A stretch of DNA of 64,000 nt from Paramacrobiotus metropolitanus (taxonomy: Eukaryota; Tardigrada; Eutardigrada; Parachela; Macrobiotidae): assembly GCF_019649055.1 (NCBI RefSeq), contig NW_026570227.1, forward strand, positions 806,001-870,000. The letters run 5' to 3'. Positions 19,711 to 27,462 of this stretch are shown here, piece by piece (positions within the stretch are counted from its first letter, which is position 1; every line of letters begins with the position of its first letter). The translations under genes were made by a program, and so were the position numbers. A model generated the notes under the pieces. That model saw only the letters and a program-made list of their open reading frames with translations, had not been told where the DNA came from and searched no databases.

Positions 19711-19737
19711 GACGTCTACGGCACTTGTCGGTACGTC
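19711..19737 (+). ncRNA. Degenerate hairpin unit upstream of the E1 array
   Basis: A GACGT/ACGTC stem encloses CTACGGCACTTGTCGGT, a near match to the core of the units at 19872-20318. Possible ninth, diverged unit. Confidence 0.45.
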
Positions 19738-19871
19738 ACAAAGATAAAGAATGGTGTTGTATAAAGGGCGTGAAATGTGACATGCTTAACATTAATTGTA
19801 TTCGTGTATTGTTGTTTGCAGCGTTTATAGCACAGAATCAGAATGGTTAAAAAAAACCATGTGGAGTATTA

Positions 19872-20318
19872 TTGGGGTTGAAATTGATTCGGTCTATAAA
19901 GCCGGCCCCAAGGGAGTTGATACGGCAGTTAGCCGGCTCTCCTCTTTAAGCGATTCAGTGTTATAAATGCACAAGAGAAACTACGGTAATCAAGCCGGAT
20001 CTCTTGAAGACGAAGGTGGGCCACAAGCGGCGAAAAAGAGAAAGACAATAGGTGGAATATTGATGAGGTTAACTTAATGCGGCAACCAGCCGGCCTCATT
20101 AGAGTTACGGTAAACTATGCCGGCACTCTTTTTAAGCGATTCAGTGTTAAAATTAAACGAGAAAAACTACGGTAACCAAGCCGGATTTCTCGTAACAACG
20201 TAAGCCACAAGCGGCAAACAAGAGCAAAAGATTAAATGTGGAAATTTCATGGGGTAAACTCAATGCGGTAAATAGCCGGCCCCATCAGAGATGCTACGGT
20301 AAACTTGCCGGCACTCTG
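19872..20318 (+). ncRNA. Array of eight structured hairpins with a common CGG...GCCGG core (E1 3' non-coding)
   Basis: Units at 19872-19911, 19912-19942, 19972-20006, 20063-20099, 20101-20129, 20157-20193, 20249-20285 and 20286-20318. Each has an outer stem of 5-8 bp whose sequence differs between units but stays paired (TTGGGG/CCCCAA, CAAGAGA/TCTCTTG, ATGAGG/CCTCAT, AGAGT/ACTCT, ACGAGAAA/TTTCTCGT, ATGGGG/CCCCAT, CAGAG/CTCTG; the second unit is weaker, GGAG/CTCC). Inside is a conserved CGG, 7-10 nt, GCCGG. The units form a higher-order repeat of about 187 bp, three hairpins per repeat, with linkers AAGCGATTCAGTG and GCCACAAGCGGC each appearing twice. Co-variation argues for selected RNA structure, such as a packaging, export or protein-binding site. 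Not a CRISPR: no invariant repeat and no spacers. Confidence 0.8.
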
Positions 20319-21085
20319 GCCGCTCGAGGCATGTTGAAGTTGGATGTGAGACGGAAAGGCCAAATCAAGTCTTTACCAGGGAGGCAAGCAAAGAAGTGCT
20401 TGAAAGCTGCAGAAAATTGGCTCAGTTCCTCCATGGCCTTTAATGGAAGTCTGAACAGAAACTGGATGACCTTTGGGATCATCAATTGCCCAACAGAGTC
20501 ACCGTATCGGGATTCAAGTCGCATGACCTTTTGGGACCATTAACCCAAACGAGTCGCACATCTCAACGGATCATCTTAACAAAGGATGACCTTTACCAGG
20601 TAGGAAGCAAATCATGCTTGTCTTCATTGACGTCCCTCCATGACCTTTATGGATCTCATTTTGAAGTCGTACAATTGATACGCACCATATTCCAAAGATT
20701 GAAGCAGTATTCCTAAGTCGTACTTGATACGCACCTGATTCTCAAGCGGATTGTGATGAAAAGTCGCTTTATGGATGCGCAGGACTGCTCAAAAGAACGG
20801 AATGGGCCAATGTGCGGAAAACGGTGGATAGGACCTGTGACCCTTACGAGTCAGAAATGGAGGATCCTAGTCTACATTTGATTAATACTTTTGTTGATCT
20901 GTTCACTGTTGATCTGTTCCTAATGATTTGATAGTATTTTTATAATTGGATCTCTTTATTCACATTGTGTTAAATGGAATTGTGCCTTTATGGAATTGAT
21001 GTGATAAAATGGAATAAGAGAATTTGATGTTTTTGAGCACGCACAGACACCGGCGACCGTCGTTTTCATGGATTCGGGAGTGTGT
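20319..21085 (+). other. E1 3' non-coding region with reverse octamer cluster
   Basis: No convincing ORF. Four TGACCTTT octamers lie at 20467, 20524, 20587 and 20641, all in the reverse orientation to most copies in the coding region. The motif GATACGCACC also occurs twice (near 20678 and 20717). Becomes AT-rich after 20880. Confidence 0.6.
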
Positions 21086-21121
21086 CCAGCCTCACAGGAG
21101 CTCGGCATCCCCCCAGAGGCA
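21086..21121 (+). promoter_or_regulatory. Conserved block just before the E1 3' LTR (PPT position)
   Basis: Shares AGCCTCA, CTCGGCATCCC and GGCATGT in the same order and spacing with 36395-36433 of E2, where it immediately precedes the 3' LTR. The position is that of the polypurine tract, although it is not purely purine. Its conservation between two otherwise diverged elements suggests a plus-strand priming or integration-end role. Confidence 0.55.
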
Positions 21122-21500
21122 TGTGAGCGGGGGTTCACTAGCGTTCACGTCCGCAACGCTACGCCACTGGATTACGTGTCTGTGTTGTGTCTCGCCTCTG
21201 ATTGGCTTATGTTTTGTTAGTGGGCGCGGCATAGCACGTGCTGCACAGTGTTACACAGTGTGGAATTGGCTCTACGTTTTACGATCGAGCTGTGCCGATC
21301 AGTAGGTTGATTTCTGTTGTGCAGACTTTCAATATTATTAAAGTCAGCGATTACGGTGCGACGTTTTGTGTTTCCGCATAGCTCGCAATCCAGATCGTAT
21401 TGCTCACTCCACGGGATAGATTCCGTTTCTGTCTCCGTCCCTGGACCCATTCTGGATCTAGCATTAGACATGTATTCTAACTGGCTTGCGCTAATAAGTC
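21122..21500 (+). repeat. Putative 3' LTR of E1 (3' boundary unresolved)
   Basis: Starts TGTGAG after the conserved block, matching the TGTCAG start of the E2 LTRs. The 5' partner lies outside the window, so the end is only a guess. Contains no ORF of interest. Confidence 0.5.
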
Positions 21501-22068
21501 TATAAGTTCAGAAATGATTCTTACTATTTCCTAGTGATCATACATGCCCAAATCTCAAAACTTCGTTTTTCAAGTGACAACCGTAATTTCTAACTAGTGC
21601 GTGCTCAAGCAAAAATAAAGTCCTTTCATTTTGTGGAAATTTTGAACACATAAGTTACACATTTCGAAATCCGCATGTGACCAGTGATAATGCCACTCCT
21701 CTTTACGAAGAAAGAAGCTGCCGACCTGATATTTTCAACACGCCGCTTTTGTCACCATAAAAAGAGTACCCTACCCGTAGCTCTTTTACCAGAGTGACAT
21801 AATCGGAGGGAATGCATGGAAAAGCGCATTTTTAGGTCAGTTTTTGATTTCTCTAAGGATTCTTTAAAAAAGATTGTACCGATTCGGACCTCTTTTGACT
21901 ATTCAGCGAGCACGAGAGCGGAACATTCTTTCGAATACACTGCAGCGATCACGTGGGCAGCTGAGATCGCAGTCTGTTGTTGTGCCATCCCCTTTTACTG
22001 GAAATTTGAGGAAACGAGTGTAGCCAGATTTTGTGGCAAGCAGTTTTTCAAACATTATTTTGTACCAA
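21501..22068. other. Spacer between E1 and E2
   Basis: AT-rich sequence with no gene I can support. It may include the end of the E1 LTR. No clear target-site duplication for E2 is seen: the left flank ends ACCAA and the right flank begins CAACT. Confidence 0.4.
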
Positions 22069-22605
22069 TGTCAGAGTGTTGTGCATAGTGCACAGGATAT
22101 TGGCACGGACGCCTTACCATCATGGCTCGGCTTGCCATTTTTGCCATCCTGCACACACGCCAAAGCGTGTTTTGCCATTCGAGTGCCAGCAGCGGAATCG
22201 ACAACATCGATTCCTCTTGAGCTCTCTGATTTCATGCCCTTTTTCCCTTTAGATTTGTTTTGGTTGTCATCTTTCTAGTCTTTATTTCAAGGAAATAAAG
22301 TGATCTTTCGAGGAGTTGCGGTTTTGTTGTGTTTTCTCTATGCAGCGTGAGCGCTTCTCCGAGATGGTGGAGATGCCTCAAGATCCCTGTCATTCCCTCT
22401 AGTTTTGCACTCGATAACAGCGTTCTCTTGTAAACGCTGTAGCACGGGAGTTTCCTCCTTCTCAGTGGAGACCTCGGTCCACCAGCGATAGCCCACATCA
22501 ACCAGCAGCAGAAGAATTTCATCAACTGAAGCAAGGAGCGTCGCTGGTTCGGAAGGCACGCGGCCGCCAGCAAAAAGAAGAACCGAGGATCGTGTAAACC
22601 AGCGG
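22069..22605 (+). repeat. E2 5' LTR
   Basis: Begins TGTCAG. Contains hairpins GTGCA-TAG-TGCAC, CACGC-CAAA-GCGTG and a 9-bp stem at 22280-22300 whose 3' arm contains an AATAAA poly(A) signal. The right end is set by loss of identity after CCAGCGG; it lacks a clear terminal CA, so the boundary may be a few bases off. Confidence 0.93.
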
Positions 22606-23238
22606 TAGGTCAACAATCCTGAGCTTATAGGATTATTTCCTATCTCTTTTTTCTGAAATTATCAGACCAATTTCTATTTCATAAGTGAAGCGATCGCTTT
22701 TGAAAACGGGGAATAAGACGATCGATCGATCGTTTCGTTATCAATACAGATACTTTTTAACGAAAATGAAGAAGGTTTTAGTTGTTGTAGTGGACGGCAG
22801 AGTCGTCAGAGTTATCGTGACCGATATCCAGACAGTCTATCTAGACGATATCCTATTGTAGAAGAAGGAACGATCGTTCCACATTGAGATTGTTCTTCAA
22901 TTATTCGTGTTATTCCACAGTGGAAGTGTGTTCGTAACGGAGCGATGGCTCAGTGGAGCGGATTTCCCCGATTCAGTCTGAAAAGTCATGTCAAAGAACT
23001 AGCTGATTCTTATCAGCGATAGCCGTTCTTTTGTGTAAGTGTAGCTGCAGAACAGCTCAATAGAATTGCGCAGAGCAGGCCATTCATAGCCGCCTAGGCC
23101 AATTTTCAAAAATCGCACCAAGTGTAAGCTGCAAAGCAGCAATGGAAAGCCTTTAAAATTAGCCTTGAGTTCGAATACGACTATTACCGTTTGGCATTCA
23201 TAGGCCTCGATGAAAATAATACTGTAATTAACGGCATA
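22606..23238 (+). other. E2 5' leader
   Basis: No gene. Rich in palindromes: AAGCGATCGCTT (22688-22699), ACGATCGATCGATCGT (22718-22733), GGAACGATCGTTCC (22867-22880) and GCTGAT-TCTT-ATCAGC (23002-23017). No primer-binding site starting with TGG is evident next to the LTR. Candidate packaging and dimerisation region. Confidence 0.5.
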
Positions 23239-24747
23239 ATGCCTGTAAATCGTTCACCAGTAAGAAAACAACCAGCTATTGATCGGTTGAAACAGGGCGT
23301 AGAGGACGTGTTAAAATCGGCTAGCAAAGTTTTGAAAGGAATTACCGACGATCCAGCAAAGGCTGGTACGAGTGGCGCGACACAGCCGGACAAAGTCACT
23401 CGAAGTAAAACAAATCAGTTGAAGGAGGCAGGTGTGGAAATTACCCACAAAGTCCTCCAAGATAAAACCCGTAAACCGCGTAAAGCGACCGTAATGGATC
23501 AAGGAGATAATCTCCTTGATACACCTGTAATGGAACCGCCTGATCAGTTGTTTTTCAGGCCGCTAACTCCAGATAAAGTTCGACCGGTTAATCCCGATAA
23601 TCGGGAAGAAGTGCAGGCAGCTGTACCGGAACGCTCTGATAGTACCACAGAGTCAACGGCCACGACGGGGTCGTTTTCTCAAGTAAGCGAGAGTGAACTT
23701 AACAAGTCCGCAACGACGGACGAAGAAGAGGAACCTGTGACAGTGATACCGACTACTTTGCGTAAAACGCAATCGTATACAGCCAACTTGAATGAATTGT
23801 TAAATTCTGCGGCTAAGCCGGCAACAGGTTCCACTATTGTGGAACTGAAACAAGCGACCGAAACAATTTCGGCGAATCAGGTAGTGATGAAAGACTTGCA
23901 AAGAAAGCTAGAAGTAGCTGAGGACGAAGTCCAGCACCACAAAAATCAGTACCAGCACGCCCATAGCTCCTTTAAAAATATGGAGAAAATTGTGTTGGGC
24001 TTGCGGGCCGTAATAGGCGAAAAGGATGCGGCGATTGCCGAGTTAAAAGCGAAAGTAGATGAAGTTCGTGTCAGAAATTCCGAAATGAATCAGCAATTAG
24101 CTGAGAAGGACACCATGCTTGATCAAGTGTGGCAAGAAAATCAGCGATTAAAGACCAACAATTTTAATTGCACGACCGATCTGAAGAACGTGCAATCTAT
24201 GTTGCACGAAAGCCAAACGGCACACCAATCTCTTATTGGGAAATTTAATTCTTTAGCGAAAGATTACCGAGTATTGTATGACCGGCAAATGAACCCGGAA
24301 GCCGTGGAATACGGCGAGCGACCGCTCAGCAGGGCATATGCCGGTAATACTGGAGCAGAATCATCCCGTGTACAGCATACGCCCTCGGCAATGAACGAGA
24401 ATAACTCTCGGGAAATGCCGAGCGCTGATAAGCAGCAATATCTCCGCAGTATTTTGCGGGAAGAGATCCAACGAGCAGGCATCGTACAAAGCAGGACAGT
24501 TAGTCCTGTTAGAAAATCGGACTTGGCCGAAGTGATGCGACAGCCCGTACCGCGTCCCAACTACAATGATAGTAAAGAGGACATAGATAGTTTTATTATC
24601 AAATTCGAGCATGCGGCAACCGCAAATCGTTGGGTAACCGATGAAAGAAAGATTACCGAATTGGCGTATTGCCTCAAAGACGATGCCATTATTTGGTATA
24701 ACGGATTGATAACGTCGACAACACCGCCGACGACCTATAAGGAATGA
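23239..24747 (+). CDS. gag: E2 Gag, N-terminal part: coiled coil and start of capsid
   Basis: Start chosen at the first ATG (23239, MPVNRSPVRKQ); the open frame reaches further up but without ATG. Residues about 185-345 form a long coiled coil, an unusual Gag N-terminus shared with E1. From about 430 the capsid domain begins (DIDSFIIKFEHAATANRW). The frame stops at TGA 24745-24747, at a place where retrotransposon capsids, including E1 (ITEWMDKF), carry a conserved Trp. Capsid homology continues in the same frame directly after the stop. Confidence 0.85.
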   Translation: MPVNRSPVRKQPAIDRLKQGVEDVLKSASKVLKGITDDPAKAGTSGATQPDKVTRSKTNQLKEAGVEITHKVLQDKTRKPRKATVMDQGDNLLDTPVMEPPDQLFFRPLTPDKVRPVNPDNREEVQAAVPERSDSTTESTATTGSFSQVSESELNKSATTDEEEEPVTVIPTTLRKTQSYTANLNELLNSAAKPATGSTIVELKQATETISANQVVMKDLQRKLEVAEDEVQHHKNQYQHAHSSFKNMEKIVLGLRAVIGEKDAAIAELKAKVDEVRVRNSEMNQQLAEKDTMLDQVWQENQRLKTNNFNCTTDLKNVQSMLHESQTAHQSLIGKFNSLAKDYRVLYDRQMNPEAVEYGERPLSRAYAGNTGAESSRVQHTPSAMNENNSREMPSADKQQYLRSILREEIQRAGIVQSRTVSPVRKSDLAEVMRQPVPRPNYNDSKEDIDSFIIKFEHAATANRWVTDERKITELAYCLKDDAIIWYNGLITSTTPPTTYKE

Positions 24748-24807
24748 AAAAAACAGTTAATTGCCCGTTTTGGCGATTCGAAAAGAGCAGTAAATGCCCT
24801 CGCTGAA

Positions 24808-25158
24808 TTGGCAAATCGTACCTACAAACCAGGTCAAGAGACTCTGGAAACCTATTATCAGTCAATGATAACACTGCGCGATCGCGCAGGATTTAATGGA
24901 TCACCGGAACAAGTCGTAAACTTCCTTGTAAAAGGGTTGAAAACCCACGAGAAGTTGCACGATAAAATAGAGATAATGAGACCGCTAACACCAGAACAAT
25001 TTCTGGAAATAATTCGTTATTTATCGTCAAATAACCCTGAGAAATATGTAATCCCAGTCGGCAACGTCCGGCGTAAACAGGACCGCGATAGCGAGGCAGT
25101 GACCGTACGAACTGTACAAGTACAACCGAAGACTTACGCGGCGGCAGCCAAGCAGTAA
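24808..25158 (+). CDS. gag: E2 Gag, C-terminal half of capsid
   Basis: Same frame as the preceding segment, open from 24748. Contains the rest of the capsid domain (ETLETYYQSMITLRDRAGF, VVNFLVKGLK). Ends at TAA 25156-25158, next to a run of five A. Gag homology continues in another frame from about 25157. Not an independent gene. Confidence 0.8.
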   Translation: MANRTYKPGQETLETYYQSMITLRDRAGFNGSPEQVVNFLVKGLKTHEKLHDKIEIMRPLTPEQFLEIIRYLSSNNPEKYVIPVGNVRRKQDRDSEAVTVRTVQVQPKTYAAAAKQ

Positions 25159-25321
25159 AAACAGTGGAAAACCGAGTTACGGTAGTCGTAACAATAATAA
25201 TAATAATATTCGCAGTAATATCAGCAAAGCTGAGAGTAATGACAGTCGAATCAATCAGGATGATAACCGCGCGCCGTCTCGTAAGGAGCAATGGGCAAAT
25301 AACATTAATAGAATACAGGAA

Positions 25322-25696
25322 GTGACCGATCGGTCACCGGCCCTGCAGAAAACTCTGCGTGGCAACCGAGTGGTGAAGTATTGCCAGCACTGTGATTTGT
25401 GCGGGCATTACTTCCGTGAATGTCAGTTTCGCGATAAACCGCGATGTGAAAACCCAACTTACCTGGCCTACCATGATCCAGAGACTGGAAATCGGCGATA
25501 TGCCGCCGATTTCTATCAGCGCCGTAGCGGCAGTCAATCAGGAAGTGAGCCTAGTTCGCCGGCAAGGCCGAGGAGTAATTCCCGCCAGAGTGCTGGCCCC
25601 GTGGAAGATCGGGTACGCCCGACGCCAGGATCACCGTTACCGGATAATAACCCGTTCTTCGGTGTGGCCGATCAGGAAAACGAGGAAGGGCGGTAA
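25322..25696 (+). CDS. gag: E2 Gag, nucleocapsid part with CCHC knuckle
   Basis: The frame is open back to about 25157, through an (AAT)n tract encoding poly-Asn. Zinc knuckle CX2CX4HX4C (CQHCDLCGHYFREC) near the start, then a Ser/Arg/Pro-rich tail. Its TAA stop (25694-25696) lies in the 5' arm of a hairpin, and the protease follows in the -1 frame, the usual gag/pro arrangement. Confidence 0.85.
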   Translation: MTDRSPALQKTLRGNRVVKYCQHCDLCGHYFRECQFRDKPRCENPTYLAYHDPETGNRRYAADFYQRRSGSQSGSEPSSPARPRSNSRQSAGPVEDRVRPTPGSPLPDNNPFFGVADQENEEGR

Positions 25697-25711
25697 ATTC
25701 CGGCTTTACCG
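25691..25711 (+). promoter_or_regulatory. Hairpin over the E2 gag stop codon
   Basis: CGGTAAA (25691-25697) pairs perfectly with TTTACCG (25705-25711) around a 7-nt loop. The gag TAA is in the 5' arm. Same position as the 2333-2362 hairpin of E1 but of different sequence. Confidence 0.6.
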
Positions 25712-25764
25712 ACCCGATTCCACCCAAACCGCCGGACAAAACCGAAATAGTTACAATCAACGGA

Positions 25765-27462
25765 TTGCGTATCGTTGAACCCGATGAATCATCGGATAGT
25801 AGCAATGCTACTATTAACTTCTGCACTGCTGTAATTAATTACAAAGAACCTAGACGCGCACACCCGCTAATGATAAATGCAATTATAAACGGGCGCGAAG
25901 CGCCGATAATGATTGACACCGGAGCCGAGACATCCTTGATTTCAAGCGAATTTGCTAATGAAATCCATTCAGCTAAAATACCCTTAGTAAAAGCCTTGCA
26001 TATCCGCGGAATCGGCGGAGTACGGGGGTTTTTAGTTACTCACTATTGCCGTATAATCGTCAAAATTCGAGATTTCGAAGCTGTACACTCGGTGTATATT
26101 AAACCGACTACAGATGAAGTCCAGGTATTACTGGGCCAGGATTTTTTGCAGGACGTGCAGTATAACGTGAAAAATAACAAATTAACCTATCTGGACTACC
26201 GTCCAGCGGGAAAACCGCAAGTGCGGATATTTGATGAAATGGCACCTCCTGTAATACAGGCATTACATACCACAGAAATAGTAAATAGCTTCCCGATACC
26301 CGTGGCAACGGGAGAATTACAGGTTAATGAACCGATTGAATTAAAGCTAGCGAAAAATGAAATCGTACCAGCTGGGAGCAAAGTCTTCCCGATACCCGTG
26401 GCAAAAGCCACAATAAATAATGTAACACAGTTTAAAGAAATTCCCAACCGTAAATCGGTTCTAAAAAAATCGGGAAAAATCCGATTGGCCGCAAAGGCTA
26501 CGTTTCGCCGCCTTTGGGGCGAATATCGAGTGCTGGTTAAAGAAATCCAGGATTTAATCAAAGCAAAAGAAGAAGGTACAAATGTAATGTACCTGTTCAT
26601 GGATGAAGAAGTACCTGTACCGGGGATTGATTCTGCAAAGGCAGAAGAAATTGTCCGCAATCTAGCGAGACAATACAAAGCGGAATACTCCGCTCTAGAG
26701 GAAAAACAACGTCAGTTAAACGAAATATTTAGGCATTTAAAAATACCGCTGCCGTATGTACTACGGACACCTTTGCGCGTATTAACGCAATTAGAACGGC
26801 GTAAATTGCCAGTATTGCCGTACCAGTTGAACGAGTGTAAACCGCTCAACAATTACGTTAATGAAACGGATATAAAAACCGTAGCGAACCATAATCGGTC
26901 AGTCAGTTTTGCGCCGATGGCGCGGGTAGTTGAATTTTTAAAAGACGATCCGCCTATCGTAGTGAGTAATACCCTTAATACTGCCGCTACTAATGAAACT
27001 AATAATAATTTAATTAATCAAGCTAGCATCGAAGTAGTACCGGATTCTAATAATTTAATTATCGTAAATGCAGAATTGGTAGGGCCCACTGATTCTGCCG
27101 AGATCACTAATGAATCTCCGACTTGGGAATTTTCCCAGTCTCCGAACATTAACCCCACTTACCGCGGTACACGCGCTAAGCCTATCAAAGTATTCGCCGG
27201 CGAAAAACTACTAATTAATCCGGGTACTAATTGGGCGACAGTAAATGTCCAATTCGATGCGGATGAGCAGTTCGATACCGACAAATTTATATTTCTTCCG
27301 AGTCCGCACCTGTATATGGAACGGCAGATAAAACCGATGGAAGGTGTGGTTAAACCACTGAACAATAAGTTTGATATGGTATTTGTTAACTTTTACATCA
27401 GCGGCAGTCAATCAAAAAGGCCAATTTATTGGCTATTTAGAACCGTACGAGGAAATCCCTGA
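25765..27462 (+). CDS. pro: E2 aspartic protease and pre-RT connector
   Basis: The frame is open upstream across the gag end; the listed start is TTG, so it is entered by -1 shift from gag. Active site MIDTGAETSLIS near residue 52, hydrophobic end VLLGQDFLQ. PIPVATGE and PIPVAKA repeats echo the PVPEAPG repeats of E1. The C-terminal 100 residues match the E1 pre-RT region (YMERQIKPMEG), but homology leaves the frame near 27390-27415 at a run of five A and moves to the next ORF, which overlaps by 92 bp. Confidence 0.87.
   Translation: MRIVEPDESSDSSNATINFCTAVINYKEPRRAHPLMINAIINGREAPIMIDTGAETSLISSEFANEIHSAKIPLVKALHIRGIGGVRGFLVTHYCRIIVKIRDFEAVHSVYIKPTTDEVQVLLGQDFLQDVQYNVKNNKLTYLDYRPAGKPQVRIFDEMAPPVIQALHTTEIVNSFPIPVATGELQVNEPIELKLAKNEIVPAGSKVFPIPVAKATINNVTQFKEIPNRKSVLKKSGKIRLAAKATFRRLWGEYRVLVKEIQDLIKAKEEGTNVMYLFMDEEVPVPGIDSAKAEEIVRNLARQYKAEYSALEEKQRQLNEIFRHLKIPLPYVLRTPLRVLTQLERRKLPVLPYQLNECKPLNNYVNETDIKTVANHNRSVSFAPMARVVEFLKDDPPIVVSNTLNTAATNETNNNLINQASIEVVPDSNNLIIVNAELVGPTDSAEITNESPTWEFSQSPNINPTYRGTRAKPIKVFAGEKLLINPGTNWATVNVQFDADEQFDTDKFIFLPSPHLYMERQIKPMEGVVKPLNNKFDMVFVNFYISGSQSKRPIYWLFRTVRGNP

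Larger units (their letters stand above)
247..20648. repeat. Dispersed octamer AAAGGTCA in E1
   Basis: By hand I count 58 forward copies (for example 247, 292, 1352, 2393, 2609, 2657, 2705, 3077, 4016, 4348, 5178, 5870, 6912, 7109, 7390, 8496, 9255, 9345, 10263, 11419, 12136, 13037, 13595, 14359, 15464, 15678, 16732, 17810, 18104, 19560) and 14 reverse TGACCTTT (855, 1494, 5824, 6142, 7054, 7210, 9426, 10589, 12500, 16415, 20467, 20524, 20587, 20641). About 0.3 per strand is expected in 21 kb at equal base composition. The remaining 43 kb holds about four. It appears as ERS, KGH/KGQ and KVT/KVI in the three frames and also between ORFs, so it is a nucleic-acid motif. The octamer equals the NR4A (NGFI-B) nuclear-receptor monomer site. 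Confidence 0.92.
1..21500 (+). mobile_element. E1: giant Ty3/gypsy LTR retrotransposon, 5' end outside window
   Basis: Gag, protease, RT, RNase H and integrase follow in Ty3/gypsy order, then two accessory coding blocks (11667-16592 and 16945-19680), a structured 3' non-coding region and a putative 3' LTR from 21122. The left edge cuts the element inside gag, so the 5' LTR is not seen and the full length exceeds 21 kb. The 3' end of the LTR cannot be fixed without its partner, so the end coordinate is approximate. Coding is broken by in-frame stops (4139, 6152, 9487, 17488) and a frame change in a run of A at 8048-8054. About 70 AAAGGTCA octamers are spread through it. Confidence 0.93.

Noticed and set aside
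19872-20318. CRISPR-like array
   Set aside because: Regular spacing, but there is no invariant repeat and no unique spacers; units are co-varying hairpins in a eukaryotic retroelement.
22606-22640. tRNA primer-binding site after the E2 5' LTR
   Set aside because: No TGG start and no match to a tRNA 3' end that I can recognise.
4139-24747. Alternative genetic code with TGA as Trp in the host
   Set aside because: Host genes here end at TGA (serpin 46129, receptor 62030) and use TGG for Trp, so TGA works as a stop.
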